The position numbers and the translations under genes were made by a program. Source: Aureobasidium sp. EXF-3400 (taxonomy: Eukaryota > Ascomycota > Dothideomycetes > Dothideales > Saccotheciaceae). Taken from it: 31,998 nucleotides of DNA. Below, piece by piece: positions 1 to 10,490 of the stretch (the first letter of the stretch is position 1; each line of letters opens with the position of its first letter). Where the stretch lies: NCBI GenBank assembly GCA_024195585.1, contig SWBL01000456.1, forward strand, positions 1 through 31,998. Reading direction: 5' to 3'. The notes below the pieces were generated by a model that ran no database searches, was not told the DNA's origin, and saw nothing but the letters and a program-made list of their open reading frames with translations.

Positions 1-1
1 C

Positions 2-448
2 TACGACAAGGAGCCCAAGATGAGCGCCATGGCCGTCGCCGACAAGCTCTGCGAGCGCATCAAGGAGGGCAAGTTCGAGTTCCTCATGAACAACTTTGCG
101 CCCCCCGACATGGTTGGCCACACCGGTGTCTACGACGCCGCCGTCATTGCCTGCACCGAGACCGACAAGGCCATTGGTAAGGTCTACGAGCAGTGCAAGG
201 AGAGCGGCTACACTCTCTTCATCACCGCTGATCACGGCAACGCAGAGGAGATGCTCAACGAGAAGAACACCCCCAAGACCTCGCACACTCTCAACAAGGT
301 TCCCTTCGTCATGGCCAACGCCCCCAAGGGCTACAGCCTCAAGAAGACCGACGGTGTTCTTGGTGACGTCGCCCCTACCGTTCTTGCCGTTATGGGTCTG
401 CCCCAGCCCGAGGAGATGACTGGTTCCAGCTTGTTGATCAAGGCATAG
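2..448 (+). CDS. 2,3-bisphosphoglycerate-independent phosphoglycerate mutase, C-terminal part
   Basis: This is the last 148 codons of a gene that starts to the left of the window; the frame is already open at base 2. The enzyme interconverts 3- and 2-phosphoglycerate in cytosolic glycolysis, using two metal ions and a phosphoserine intermediate. Visible family motifs are NNFAPPDMVGHTG, the metal-binding ADHGNAE block, and a TSHT segment that supplies another metal-binding His. The protein ends in the usual way a few residues after EEMTGSSLL. The codons are rich in C and G at the third position, as expected for a highly expressed housekeeping gene and unlike the genes that follow. No frameshift or intron is visible in this part. 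The family call is very secure; the missing N-terminal part cannot be assessed. Confidence 0.96.
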   Translation, partial: YDKEPKMSAMAVADKLCERIKEGKFEFLMNNFAPPDMVGHTGVYDAAVIACTETDKAIGKVYEQCKESGYTLFITADHGNAEEMLNEKNTPKTSHTLNKVPFVMANAPKGYSLKKTDGVLGDVAPTVLAVMGLPQPEEMTGSSLLIKA

Positions 449-1048
449 AGGACTTTTATATATATGGATTGGAAGATTTTTTGGAGAGCGAATAGATATC
501 CCGGCACTATGGCACGACTCATAGACGAAATGACACTTGATGTACAAACAGCCCGTTAATTACACCTCTCCAATCTTTAGGTACATACGACTGTTCCATC
601 TGAGTCGGTTGTTCAGCTGCTGCAAGACGGTCGCCGCGTCATCCTCGCGGTCTGACCCCAGCGTGTGGTGATCAATGTCTAGGTTTGGTCAAAGGTAGCT
701 CAGTTCTGTATTGCGACTTGAGACACAGTCGAATAGGTTCCCAGCAAGACGACAGGGTTGCAGTAACTGTGTACCCGCTTCTTCGAGCCAACCGCCCTCA
801 ACATCAGACCACGACCATGTTCGAAGCCTTCGGTACCCTGACTCCTGGACGTGTCTACCAGGATCGTTGTTCAGGTGATTGTGTCAGAATCGTTTTCCAG
901 ATGAGTAATAACCGACATATAACGCCACCCTCGTCCATATCCTAGAGGTGGCTTGGGTGGTTGTCGACGCTGGACCCTGGAAATGTTGCTCAGCTGCGGG
1001 GACGAGCCGACCCTTCCCCTTTGAGATCAAGCTTTCTTGTTTTCTTGC

Positions 1049-1066
1049 TCGCTTGCATGCAAGCGA
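1049..1066. repeat. 18-bp perfect palindrome
   Basis: The sequence TCGCTTGCATGCAAGCGA equals its own reverse complement over all 18 bases. It lies about 750 bp upstream of the start codon at 1799. It could be a binding site for a dimeric regulator or chance; nothing else in the sequence decides this. Confidence 0.5.
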
Positions 1067-1713
1067 ACAACCTGATGCTGTCCTGCTGTCAGCTCAGATT
1101 TAAAAGAATCAAGCGTTCGCTCACATGTGGCAACCCGCATCGGCAATAACCAATAAAATCTTCCGTGGAAAGCCGCCTCAGCTCAAGTCGTCCTCTCATC
1201 AATGCTATCTGCATTCCATCGTTGGCTCTGGAGCTTCCAGTCTATTTTCATCTTCCAAATCTGGTTTTCGCGTATACCTAATTGAGGACCTGCCGTGGGA
1301 CACTCAGTGGTAATCGCCGGGGCGACTCGATCATGCAACGCCACCATAGGAACTGTGGATTATGGCAATCTTCGATATACCAACGATCAGTGGACAGTTT
1401 GAGTACCCATTAATCGGTACCGACTGGACTCGAACAGGGATATCGAAGTACACACACAGGAACATTCTCGTCCTCAGCTGTCATCTTGCCAATGTGGATC
1501 CGTAGAATGCTGACCTTTCAGGTCGCTTGCACACAAGATATGGTCAGACAGTCCCAGAGCTTGTACATGCGTGCCTCCACCACATCGAATTGTCTGACAT
1601 GGTCGGGAGCTGAACTTGACCCTCCATTATTGTAGAGAAGAGGGCACCTCAAACACAAGCTGAGCAGGACGCCATCAAACCGGATGCGAGGCGCAATTGA
1701 CCACATCGTAGCA

Positions 1714-1719
1714 TATAAA
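1714..1719 (+). promoter_or_regulatory. TATA box of the gene at 1799
   Basis: TATAAA lies inside CATATAAATAAG, 80 nt before the ATG at 1799. It is followed by a C/A-rich leader, which is typical of fungal core promoters. Confidence 0.6.
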
Positions 1720-1798
1720 TAAGCGCCCGAATACCCTCATCGACAACCACTCAGACTCACACATCCTACCACTTCCAACTCGAAGCAATACATCGAGA

Positions 1799-4700
1799 AT
1801 GTCTTCAATCAGTCATGCCATCTCCGCTGTCGATGCGTCCCATGAGACTATCAGGATAGCACTCAAATCCGGCGCCAAAATCTCCAACGAGGATGAAGCT
1901 CGTGAAGCTCGTACAGCTAAGGCCAAGGTGATTGAACACGACCGACTGATCAAGTCTAACACTGACAAGGCGTTCAGGCGATGAGAATTCTCAACGAAAG
2001 CTTGAGTGCGATTGATTTAACATTGGCTAAATACCAATGCAAAGCTGCAAAGGATCAAAGACAGCTCTCCCCATCCAGCAAGACACTTCTGACTGAAAAG
2101 CATCCTCCGGGCACTAATCTGTCGACATTGGTCAAGCTCAGAGCCATGGCAAGCGACCCCAATCCCAAGATCAACAACCTTCGGAACACAATGTCGGCAA
2201 ACAAGAGCACCGATCCATCCAAGCCTACCATGGCCGACGCTGTGCCAACCTTGCAGGACATGGCAGGTAAACTCGGACCCATCATCGACGACTTCACCTC
2301 GGTTCTCGTAAGTATCCGCTATCGTCCACCTGGTAACGTCGCTAAGTACCTGCGTAGCAAAAACCGTACCTTAATCAATTCAATGCTACACTTAACACCG
2401 TACCTGTCGTTGGAATCAAGGACCAGACCATTATGTACATTGGTACAAAGCCAAATCCAACTCCTCTGTCTCCTCCGATCGACTCGTGGGCTGTCTTTGG
2501 CAACTTGCCCGACGGGGTCACCGTTACTCCGACCGACAACATCCACTTCTTTCCATACAATGCTGACTTCTACTTGTCGATTGGTCAGAAAGTTTGGATG
2601 AGGAAGCATCGTCAAGGTGCACAACCTGGCAGTGAGCCTGATCCAGTTCTGAAGCAAGCTGTCGATAACTGGCCGAAGTTGTACGAAGATACATGGCAGT
2701 TTATTGGGGACACAGCACTACCTGCAGGCGATGTGAAATCGGTAGTGCCATTCACCACCTTGTCTGCTAGCCGTGATGCCATCGGTTTTCACCTTGCCAT
2801 ACTTACCAGCGCAGGTACTTTGCAATTCCTGGACGCTGATGTTCTGCAAGGCTCAAACAATGCCTGGACGGACCTGAAGTTCGTTTCGAATGATGCTGCA
2901 AGTTCTCAACCAGCTTGGACCTCTTTTGCTTACTGGAACAACCAATTCGTGGGCCTCGATGATTCTCAGAACTTCTGGAACTTGACTCCTGATTGGCCTG
3001 CCCATCAGTACACCGTCGGTGATCAAACAAAGATTCCAGAACCAATCACTGAGCTCACTGCTACCGAGCAAGGCCCCGTGGGTGTTCGAGCTGACGGAAC
3101 ATTGTGGAAGCGTCTCCTTGATCCACCCAAAGACTCACAAGACAGCGGTTCCTACGCGTGGAAGTCTTGGATCAAGCAGAATGGTGTCACACATCTTGGA
3201 GTTGCGTCTCCTGGTGTTCTTCTTGACTTGAATTTGCTTACCAGTACTCTCCTATCTCGTTACATCGAGACACAGACCGCGGTGGTCCCTTTGATGAACA
3301 AGATCCGAGCCTATGGCATGACCCATACTTTCTACCTCAAAACACTCAGCCAAGCAGCCCAGGACTATCAGAACGCCGATACCGATGCTAAGGCAGCTCT
3401 AGCCATCAAGAACGGCAAGTCCTATGTCGTACATGCAAAAACATGGGCCAAAATATTGGGTGTGGCTGCGAATCACGCGAAAGAACCTGTCAACATCATG
3501 ACTGGCCAACTGACGAACGTCGAGGCACAGCTTGTGACACAGTTGAGTATCCTCAAAGATAAATTGACTGGGCTTCAAGCCTCTCTCAAGGCCGAGAAAG
3601 AATATCTATCCCAGCTTCAAGCTGCGTTCTGGGGATCAATCGCAGCGTTGTTGCTCTGTAAGTCTTTTGACCAAGAGACTCTGACGCTAAGACTGACTAC
3701 AATTTAGCGGTTGCCGTCGCGCTGATCGGAGTGGCAACAATGAACCCTTGGATCATTGCTGGGGCTGGTGTATTATTCGTTGCTGGCTTGACGTGTGCAA
3801 TCGTGTTCGGGACCAAGATGGGTCAAGCGGCGGCAGACGTGGCAAGCACGCAGGCACAAATCGATACAACGCAGACTGCGATAAACCAGCTGACCGATGT
3901 CGTCAACAACTTCCAGACCATAAGCGACCTGTACGGTGTCCTGAACACTTTCTTCGGTCGCATGAGTCTTGATGCCAGTGCCTTGGCCGATATGGACGAC
4001 GCAACCGCCGAACAGCTAGGCTCCGACGTCTTGGACGACACATCGTCCATCGATGCGGCAGCAGCTATGACAGATCAGATGACTGCAGCTTGTGGGGTTT
4101 ACCTGGATACTCTCAGCAAGCAGGGAATACACCTCCCATCGGATGACCTTGTCCACAGTCTCATGAGTGACACGAGTAACGCACACGCTCCAGCAGTCAA
4201 GCTGCACCTCAAAGCGCAGGCGTTGAATGGGTCGTTCCATCATACTCTACGTCAAGCACACACGTCATTGACCAATGGAGATATACCGACGTACTTGAAA
4301 ACCATGGATCGAGTAGCAACTATCAACGAGAAGGCTATTGCGACTGATAAGTTGTCGGTAACTGCATCGGGACGCTGGTTCGACATGGCCGCATTGAGTA
4401 ATTCTGGCTCCATCTGGTCAGGCTTCAGCAACACCATTGGTATCCAAGCAATGTCCTTGAGCGCGAACCCTCAAACCATCTCCCAATCTTCCACAGTCGA
4501 TGGTGGACTTGACCAGGTCCGTCCCCTTGTTGTAGGATTTGTACAAGAGACTTTGCAGCTGGCAGAGACCTGCCAAGAATGGGCCGCTAAGTATCCAGAG
4601 GCTCCTAAGGGTGACGATGACGCTAGCGCCCAAGCCTATCAAGACAAGGCAGTGAACGCATGCCAAGCAGCACAGAGCAAGGCGAAGGACGCAAACAACT

Positions 4701-6357
4701 CGTTCAACGATTTCAACACAAGAGCACACGATTTCTACAACTCGTGTGAAGCGCAGATCAACATGTCCAACAGCACTATCAACATCGCGAGGGCAGGTGC
4801 TGCGTCCGAAATAGCGAATTTGTCTCCTCCGTTTTACATGATGCTGGATCCCACGGGCATTGCAGCCTCACAGTGGAGAAGGTCCCATGCAGACGATATC
4901 AACAATCGGCTGAATCAGACCGTCAGTAACCTGAGTACAGCCATTCAAAACCTGAGGCAACTCGAAAACAGCGGAACGAACTTCCAGGGCAACACCATGA
5001 CTTGGAAGGTCATGGTTGAGACCGTCAGCGCCAGTCTATTCGACATCTTCAGCATGCTCACAGGTGTGGAAGGCCAGCTGATGGAAGATCCCAATCTCTA
5101 CAAGCAGCTCATGAGCTTTGAATGGGCACAACTTGCTCAAGACGCCAAGACTACCCTGACCATCCTCGGAGTCCACAGTCCAGAAGGATCACTCATGGCC
5201 CTGACTAGCAACAAAAGCTCTGCTATGCACATGACAAGATTCGCTTCTTGTAAGCTGGCCCCAACTACGAAATCGAGCGACAATGCGAAGTTTGTCACAG
5301 CTCTTTCGTCCAACTCTACACTGGGAACAAAACTGTCTTCGCAGGCTGCGCAGTGTAACAACGCCTTCGATCAGTTGAACCAACTCCTGGCAATACCTGC
5401 CTTGGCCGATATCGTTGGTTACTGGGACGAGTCCAAGGTCGAAAAGGCAACTCTAAAGGAAGTCACCCAAAAACTCAAGAATGAGGTATGAAATAACCAC
5501 AGCTCGCTCCTCCTTCGATCAACTTGGTGCTAACTCAATCTTCCTAGTACGTAAGTGTGATTTCGATGCAGTATGGAAGCGTCGAGAAACTGTACAGTCT
5601 GTCGATCCTTCAGGGCATCCGCGCAAAGAACGCGCGTGCTGGGAAACTCCCAATGAAGATCTTCGTCAACAATACCCTAGACTCGCTGCGTGCGGCGATG
5701 AAGGCCTCTCAAGCCGCCAACACCGTGTTCCAGGCAAACAACGCCGAATTCCAGAAAGTCGTCACTTTGATCCAGAACAACATTGATGAGATTGAGAAGC
5801 GTATCGCAGGATTGGACACACAAATCGACACTGCAGACAAGCAGCTCAGAGATAAGATCATCAATGAGATTGCAGATGTGGTCGCCATTGCATTCGCCAC
5901 CGGCGCCCTCCTTATCTCCTTCGGTGTCATTGGACCAGGCACAGCTGCAGTCATGGGCCTTGGAGCCAAACTTGCCGCGAGCGCTGCCGTCATCGCAGCA
6001 AGCACGAAACTCGTCCTTGACAGTCTGAGTATCGACGACTTGATCAAATTCATCGCCGGGCTTAAGTCCACTAAATCCAAGCTGCAGGATTCTGTCGACG
6101 ATCTCAAAAAGGTGCAGCCATTCTTCAGAGATATCGTCGAGGGTGTTGGCGCCATCACTGAGACTGTCGAGGACATGACTACTTCAGTCCAACACGTATA
6201 CGATGATTTGACCCTGTGGCAGGTCATTGCTTTGACAGATGATGATGTCACTACGATTCAGAAGAGCTGGGATGAGTTGAGAGATGATTGTTTGATCTGG
6301 ATGGATATGGTTCATGCGCAGAACATCAACCCAATGACGGCATCCCAGTTTCGTTGA
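1799..6357 (+). CDS. Large multidomain protein with two hydrophobic hairpins; possible alpha-pore-forming-type protein
   Basis: My five-exon model is 1799-1927, 1978-2307, 2358-3657, 3708-5485 and 5548-6357, with introns of 50, 50, 50, 50 and... more exactly 50, 50, 50 and 62 nt, giving about 1448 residues. All junctions keep frame. Residues 1-170 are mostly helical and polar. Residues about 195-430 look beta-rich, with repeated G-T-L-W/Q turns (ADGTLWKR, SAGTLQFL) as in tectonin-like propellers. Residues 430-575 are helical. A long hydrophobic hairpin spans about 578-616 and is followed by a long Ala/Asn/Asp-rich helical stretch. A second helical unit has another hydrophobic hairpin at about 1287-1335. 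There is no signal peptide. Helical bundles carrying a buried hydrophobic hairpin are the hallmark of alpha-pore-forming families (Xax, Hbl/Nhe, ClyA types); assignment here is inference from architecture, not a recognised match. Scaffolding or membrane-remodelling roles are alternatives. The coding call is firm; the function is uncertain. Confidence 0.82.
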
Positions 6358-6728
6358 AGTCCGATTGGACTTTGTCTTACGGCCCTCCTGATGGTACTTT
6401 GAGACTGCTATTCACTACTATCATTTAATCTCATTTATGGAGTTCTGCGACATTGTAGTTGGACTCAGGTTGTTTATCTATTTATGAACGAAGTTATACT
6501 TGATGCACAAATCCTTGACTTGTGCTTCGTATCCGAAACCCCTGGACGCGCAATCCATCCATCCGGGTTTCCTTGGCAAACATCTTTATCGCAACTTCCT
6601 CGAACAACCGCCGTCCTGAGGATGAATCCTGTCTTTCTGACATACAGCTTGTAGCTACAAGTCATCACATCTGCCTGATACGGCCATGGCCAGTCATCAC
6701 ACAAGACGCCCTTTCGGTTGAGGCTGGT

Positions 6729-8051
6729 ATGACCGAAAGCATGGCGATGGTGAATAATGTCGACTTCGCCCTGGATCTGGGGGAAGAAACCGTACCCTCA
6801 GATCATCGTTTACCACAAGACAACATCTCAGCCGCCAGTCTGACCTTCACTCGCGACAAGAATGGCAAATACACTCTTTGTGAGCGATCGCGCATTCGAG
6901 GTATTCCACCACTGGGTATTGGCTTCCTTGACATCGCCAATTCGGGAGACTTCGCTGCCAATGTTTTCAATCATGTGCCTGTTCCCATCCACGCCATCGT
7001 CCTCATGGCTGTCGGAGCTACTGTCGCTCTGGGCATGTCCTTCTTCGCCCTCCGAGACCTCAGGCGCAGCTGGGAAAACATTAAACTCCTTAGAGGAGAG
7101 AGGATGCTGCTGAAAGCAATGGACCGCGACAAGGCAGCAGAGCTGGAACTCAACCACCGAGATCTGGGAACCGAAATCTTTGATCGTGCTGGTGTCGATA
7201 TCGCCATGGGGTTTGGAGCCTTTCTCATCGCCATCGGCACTTACATGGCCATTGGAGGCGCCAATCGCAAAGTCTTCGTTGCGAGTAACTTGCTGTCCGG
7301 CTATGTGGGCAATGCTCTACCTGCCCTTTACGGTCTCTGTAATGTCGGATGGTCTGTCAATGTCTGGTTTCGCGCACACAAACAGATCGTCGCAGTATCC
7401 ATACACCTCGAAGACAGCGTGCCGAGGAAGCTTCTTCTGCTTCGTGGTCGGAGGGTTCAGGAGCATGCGATTCTTACTGCTATCGTTTGTCTTGTCTCTG
7501 GCGCACTCTCTATGGTCACGCCTACACACTGGTGGCCATATCCTGTTCTTCTGGGCTGTGGTCTGGCATTCCTCTACAGTACTTGGGTATACAAGACTCA
7601 GATTGGATACGAGCGGCCTTTGCTCGCGAATGACATACCTCTGGATAGAGACTTCCTGACCCAAGAGATCTGCTTTCTGCAGTCAGTAGAGGGAACCCTA
7701 CGTAAAAGCTCCAATGCTTGGCTTGCACTCCATCTGGAAGACCTGTCAATGTCTGATCTGTTGCAATTTGTCATTCGGTGCGATCTTCTCGAAAACTTCT
7801 CTTGCCAATTGCTGAACGAGTCATATGCCGTCAAAGCACATTTCGATGCCCTCTCAACGTCTACTACAACAGTCTCAGTACAGATGTTGTGGGGGCTCGA
7901 TCAGCCAGGACAGATTGCTGAGGTCACCAGCTCTGCACGTTTTTGTCTAGAGCGATATGGGGTGAAGCAAGTCAATATCCGAAAACGATACTTGCTGGAA
8001 GCTCTTGGCTCTTGCTTGTTGCATCACACTGGGGATGACAAAAACGGATGA
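6729..8051 (+). CDS. Multi-pass integral membrane protein of unknown function
   Basis: This is a single-exon gene of 440 residues from the chosen ATG at 6729. The frame is open back to 6522, so a start up to 69 residues earlier is possible, but that extension is Arg/Pro-rich and looks untranslated. Hydrophobic segments lie at about 86-108, 157-177, 190-215, 246-267 and 268-288. Between the first two is a charged cytosolic-type segment with DLRRSWENIKLLRGE. The last 150 residues are soluble, with scattered Leu and Cys. I do not recognise a named family or any catalytic motif. It lies 371 nt downstream of the large two-hairpin gene on the same strand, so a functional pairing is possible but unproven. 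It is intact, and its codon use resembles that of its left neighbour. Confidence 0.8.
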   Translation: MTESMAMVNNVDFALDLGEETVPSDHRLPQDNISAASLTFTRDKNGKYTLCERSRIRGIPPLGIGFLDIANSGDFAANVFNHVPVPIHAIVLMAVGATVALGMSFFALRDLRRSWENIKLLRGERMLLKAMDRDKAAELELNHRDLGTEIFDRAGVDIAMGFGAFLIAIGTYMAIGGANRKVFVASNLLSGYVGNALPALYGLCNVGWSVNVWFRAHKQIVAVSIHLEDSVPRKLLLLRGRRVQEHAILTAIVCLVSGALSMVTPTHWWPYPVLLGCGLAFLYSTWVYKTQIGYERPLLANDIPLDRDFLTQEICFLQSVEGTLRKSSNAWLALHLEDLSMSDLLQFVIRCDLLENFSCQLLNESYAVKAHFDALSTSTTTVSVQMLWGLDQPGQIAEVTSSARFCLERYGVKQVNIRKRYLLEALGSCLLHHTGDDKNG

Positions 8052-8093
8052 AGTGAAGTTGCGGCCGTACAATACTTTACGAGGATTAAGGAT

Positions 8094-8174
8094 CTCTCAA
8101 GTAGGGTCTGATCGTCAATGACTCTAATGCCTCGTTCAAGCAGGGTCTGATCGTTCTTGACACTCATACCTCAA
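8094..8174. repeat. Imperfect tandem direct repeat, period about 39 bp
   Basis: The core AGGGTCTGATCGT occurs at 8103 and again at 8142, flanked by matching TCAAG upstream and TGACNCT downstream. A third, degraded copy may begin with CAAGCTCGACCT near 8176. Confidence 0.6.
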
Positions 8175-8409
8175 TCAAGCTCGACCTTACCTGATCGGGG
8201 GTCTGCACATACGGTTCTTCCGCCCCGCACGGGGCACTTCGCACCGGAATGAGAATGTCGATCGTTGTTTCGCATCTCAGAAGCTCAGACAAGACTATCT
8301 TGTACCTGTCCAATGGTACCTTGCCATGTGCGCCGCTTGTCGTTCCTGCAACCCGTTATACAACGTTATAGTGGAGGAGAAATAAGATCGGTAGACAAGC
8401 GTGGGAATG

Positions 8410-8429
8410 GCGTCGCGCCGGGCCGACGC
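8410..8429. repeat. GC-rich inverted repeat
   Basis: GCGTCG at 8410 pairs with CGACGC at 8424, leaving an 8-nt GC-rich centre. A second small hairpin, GCCCCG-CA-CGGGGC, lies at 8222-8235. Neither is followed by a T run and no role is evident. Confidence 0.35.
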
Positions 8430-8824
8430 GAAGATCGTCGTCCACAACGTCGGGCCCCTCCTCCAAGATATTGGTCTGGCAGATCCCCCTGCTAATTGCT
8501 AAAACTCTTCAACATCTGCAGATCTCATTCATGCTTTGTCCTAGTATGGCTAGTCGCTATACCGTTCGAGTTGTGAGATCTGGGAACATGGCCAACACGA
8601 GCGCAAGTCCTGTGCATGGTGTCTCTACAGGTCTTTCATGCCCACCCTAGATCAACGACACTGCACACCCACTGACCTGGTTCTGGTAACAACGACTGGT
8701 CATCCCAATGTGACCGCTGGGATCTTGTTGCTTCATGAGCATCAGTTCCACCATCGTATATCTATTGTTGTGAAGATCTACTTCAACACTGGCATTGACA
8801 CTACTCCTCGCTGTAAGTCGAAGA

Positions 8825-8832
8825 TATAAAAG
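8825..8832 (+). promoter_or_regulatory. TATA box of the HsbA-like gene
   Basis: TATAAAAG lies 116 nt before the ATG at 8941. A long CT-rich, CAA-rich leader follows, a layout common for strongly expressed fungal secreted-protein genes. Confidence 0.7.
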
Positions 8833-8940
8833 AAGGAGACGAACCCGCATCTCTTCTCATCATCAACTCCTCAAACCAACTTCCTCATCTACTCAGCTTC
8901 TACCTTTCTCACAAACTACTCTCACAACCAATTCTCCAAC

Positions 8941-9659
8941 ATGCACTTCTCTTCGCTCTTCACCCCCGTCGTGGCCCTCCTCGCCACCACCGTCTCGGCC
9001 AGCCCCATCGAGAAGCGTGCAGTCACCGCCGACCAAATGGTTACCACCATCAACGAGATCGCCCAGCAGTCCAAGGCCCTCACCACCGTCGCCAACAAGA
9101 TCAACCCCATGAACGGCGTTCCTCTTCTCGGCCCCAGCTCCGGCAGTGGCAGCACCAACTTCAACGATGTCATCTCTGGCTTCCAGGGTATCATTCAGAC
9201 TGGCACCACTGCCATCCAAAACATGGATGGCACTGCTCCCTACACCGACGCTGCTGCTGAGCAGAAGGTTTGCGATGCTTTCGCCAACGTAAGTCTCCCT
9301 AGAGCGCCGACTGTCATTCCTTGATCTGACACTGTGTAGTTTGTCGTTGTCCATCAGAACCTGCTCAATGTTGTCATTGGCAAGTCCGGTCTTCTGCAGG
9401 GCATCTTCCTCGGCCCTGTTGCCGCTGTCCTCCGCTCGCTCGAGGGAGTTGTCGACGTAAGTGTTCACTCAAAGCCTCGATATGATCAATCATGAAGCTG
9501 ACGACGAATTTACAGACTCTTGCTTTCGGTATCATTGATTCTGTTCCCGTCTGCGCCGACAAGGCTACCTCGCAGAAGAGCTCTTTGGATGACACTCTTG
9601 GCAAGGCTATCTGTGCTTACACTCCTGCTGGTACTCTTGGTCTCAATCTGTTCTGCTAA
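8941..9659 (+). CDS. Hydrophobic surface-binding protein A (HsbA)-like secreted protein
   Basis: There are three exons, 8941-9288, 9340-9456 and 9516-9659, with phase-0 introns of 51 and 59 nt; the protein has 202 residues. A signal peptide covers about residues 1-19 (ending VSASP) and is followed by a Kex2-type IEKR site near residue 24, then a helical body with TADQMVTTINEIAQQS and AAEQKVCDAF. Cysteines lie in VCDAF, VCADK, ICAYTP and at the C-terminus (LFC). The arrangement and size fit the HsbA family (Pfam HsbA), secreted proteins that bind hydrophobic surfaces and were described as recruiting cutinase-type esterases in Aspergillus. The third-position C bias suggests high expression. An antigenic cell-wall galactomannoprotein-like annotation is the usual alternative name for the same fold. 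Intact. Confidence 0.9.
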
Positions 9660-10490
9660 ATTACGAAGTTCAAAGAATTTCAGCTGGCGGAAGTGGTCCA
9701 TTAATGAGAGAGGAGAGGACATGATTAGTATTGAGACAGTGTATCGTAATTGAATGTAATTACTCAGTTTTAATGTGCTACACTTACCTATCGTATATAT
9801 AGACGTAGGTACGATTGTCTAGATATGATTCCGGGCAGTGATATGGGCAGTGCAGGCAGCAACAAAGCCCTGCTCATCTGACATGAATTTGGGAGCGGAC
9901 TGACAAATTAGAAAGGTGGCTCTCTTCCACCATAGTTTCACCCCAGGAAATTCTTCGTTGCGAACATCTCTCGACTTTAATCACGCGGCAACGAAGGATT
10001 AATCCATAGCTTATGATCTTCTATTCTTCTCGATTGTTCCCTGTAGTATCTCGTAGACCTTCTACATAAATCTTTAGTTGTCTATCAGGACCTGTTCTCG
10101 CCTTCGATAGTGTATCTACCGTGGAATGAAAAGGACAGGGTTTACCTGCTAGCAACTCAACTTGGCCTTCGAAGCCAAGACTTTTCGCTATTCGGATGAG
10201 GAGCATAGTAGAATGCGAGGATCCGAGTATTGTATACAGAACATCTCTTCTCGGGTGGATCGCTCTCGACAGTGTGGTGTATTCATATAGAGGACAGACG
10301 CAAAGATGATGTAGGAGAGGGGAGCAGATGCGAAGTTTGACGGTGCGACGCTCAAAATGACGTGAGAGATGTGACGGTATATGACTTTTGGCCAGTCAGA
10401 AGCAGTCGAATGCCTATCATTGGAGAGACCCCAAGACCTGTTTCATCAAATCCCAATCATCTCGCACTTTGATCTGAACAAGATATACCA
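9660..10490. other. Intergenic region, 0.83 kb
   Basis: It holds the HsbA 3' UTR and the exchanger promoter. A 61-codon minus ORF at 10021-10206 has reasonable composition but no recognisable motif, so I do not call it a gene. I see no RNA gene or repeat. Confidence 0.5.

Larger units (their letters stand above)
449..1798. other. Intergenic region, 1.35 kb
   Basis: It holds the 3' UTR of the phosphoglycerate mutase gene and the upstream region of the large gene at 1799. I see no convincing coding sequence or tRNA on either strand; the short ORFs lack family motifs and sensible composition. It contains an 18-bp perfect palindrome at 1049-1066 and a TATA box at 1714. Confidence 0.6.
8052..8940. 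other. Intergenic region with short repeats
   Basis: It contains a tandem imperfect repeat at 8094-8174, two GC-rich hairpins (8222-8235 and 8410-8429) and the HsbA gene promoter with its TATA box at 8825. No gene is supported. A 28-codon ORF starting at 8408 is too short to call. Confidence 0.55.

Noticed and set aside
1420..1450. tRNA-like GACTCGAAC string
   Set aside because: The flanking bases do not form a T-arm stem on either strand and no anticodon arm is found.
8408..8494. 28-codon ORF starting MASRRADAK
   Set aside because: It is too short and sits in GC-rich inverted-repeat sequence; no extension by splicing is evident.
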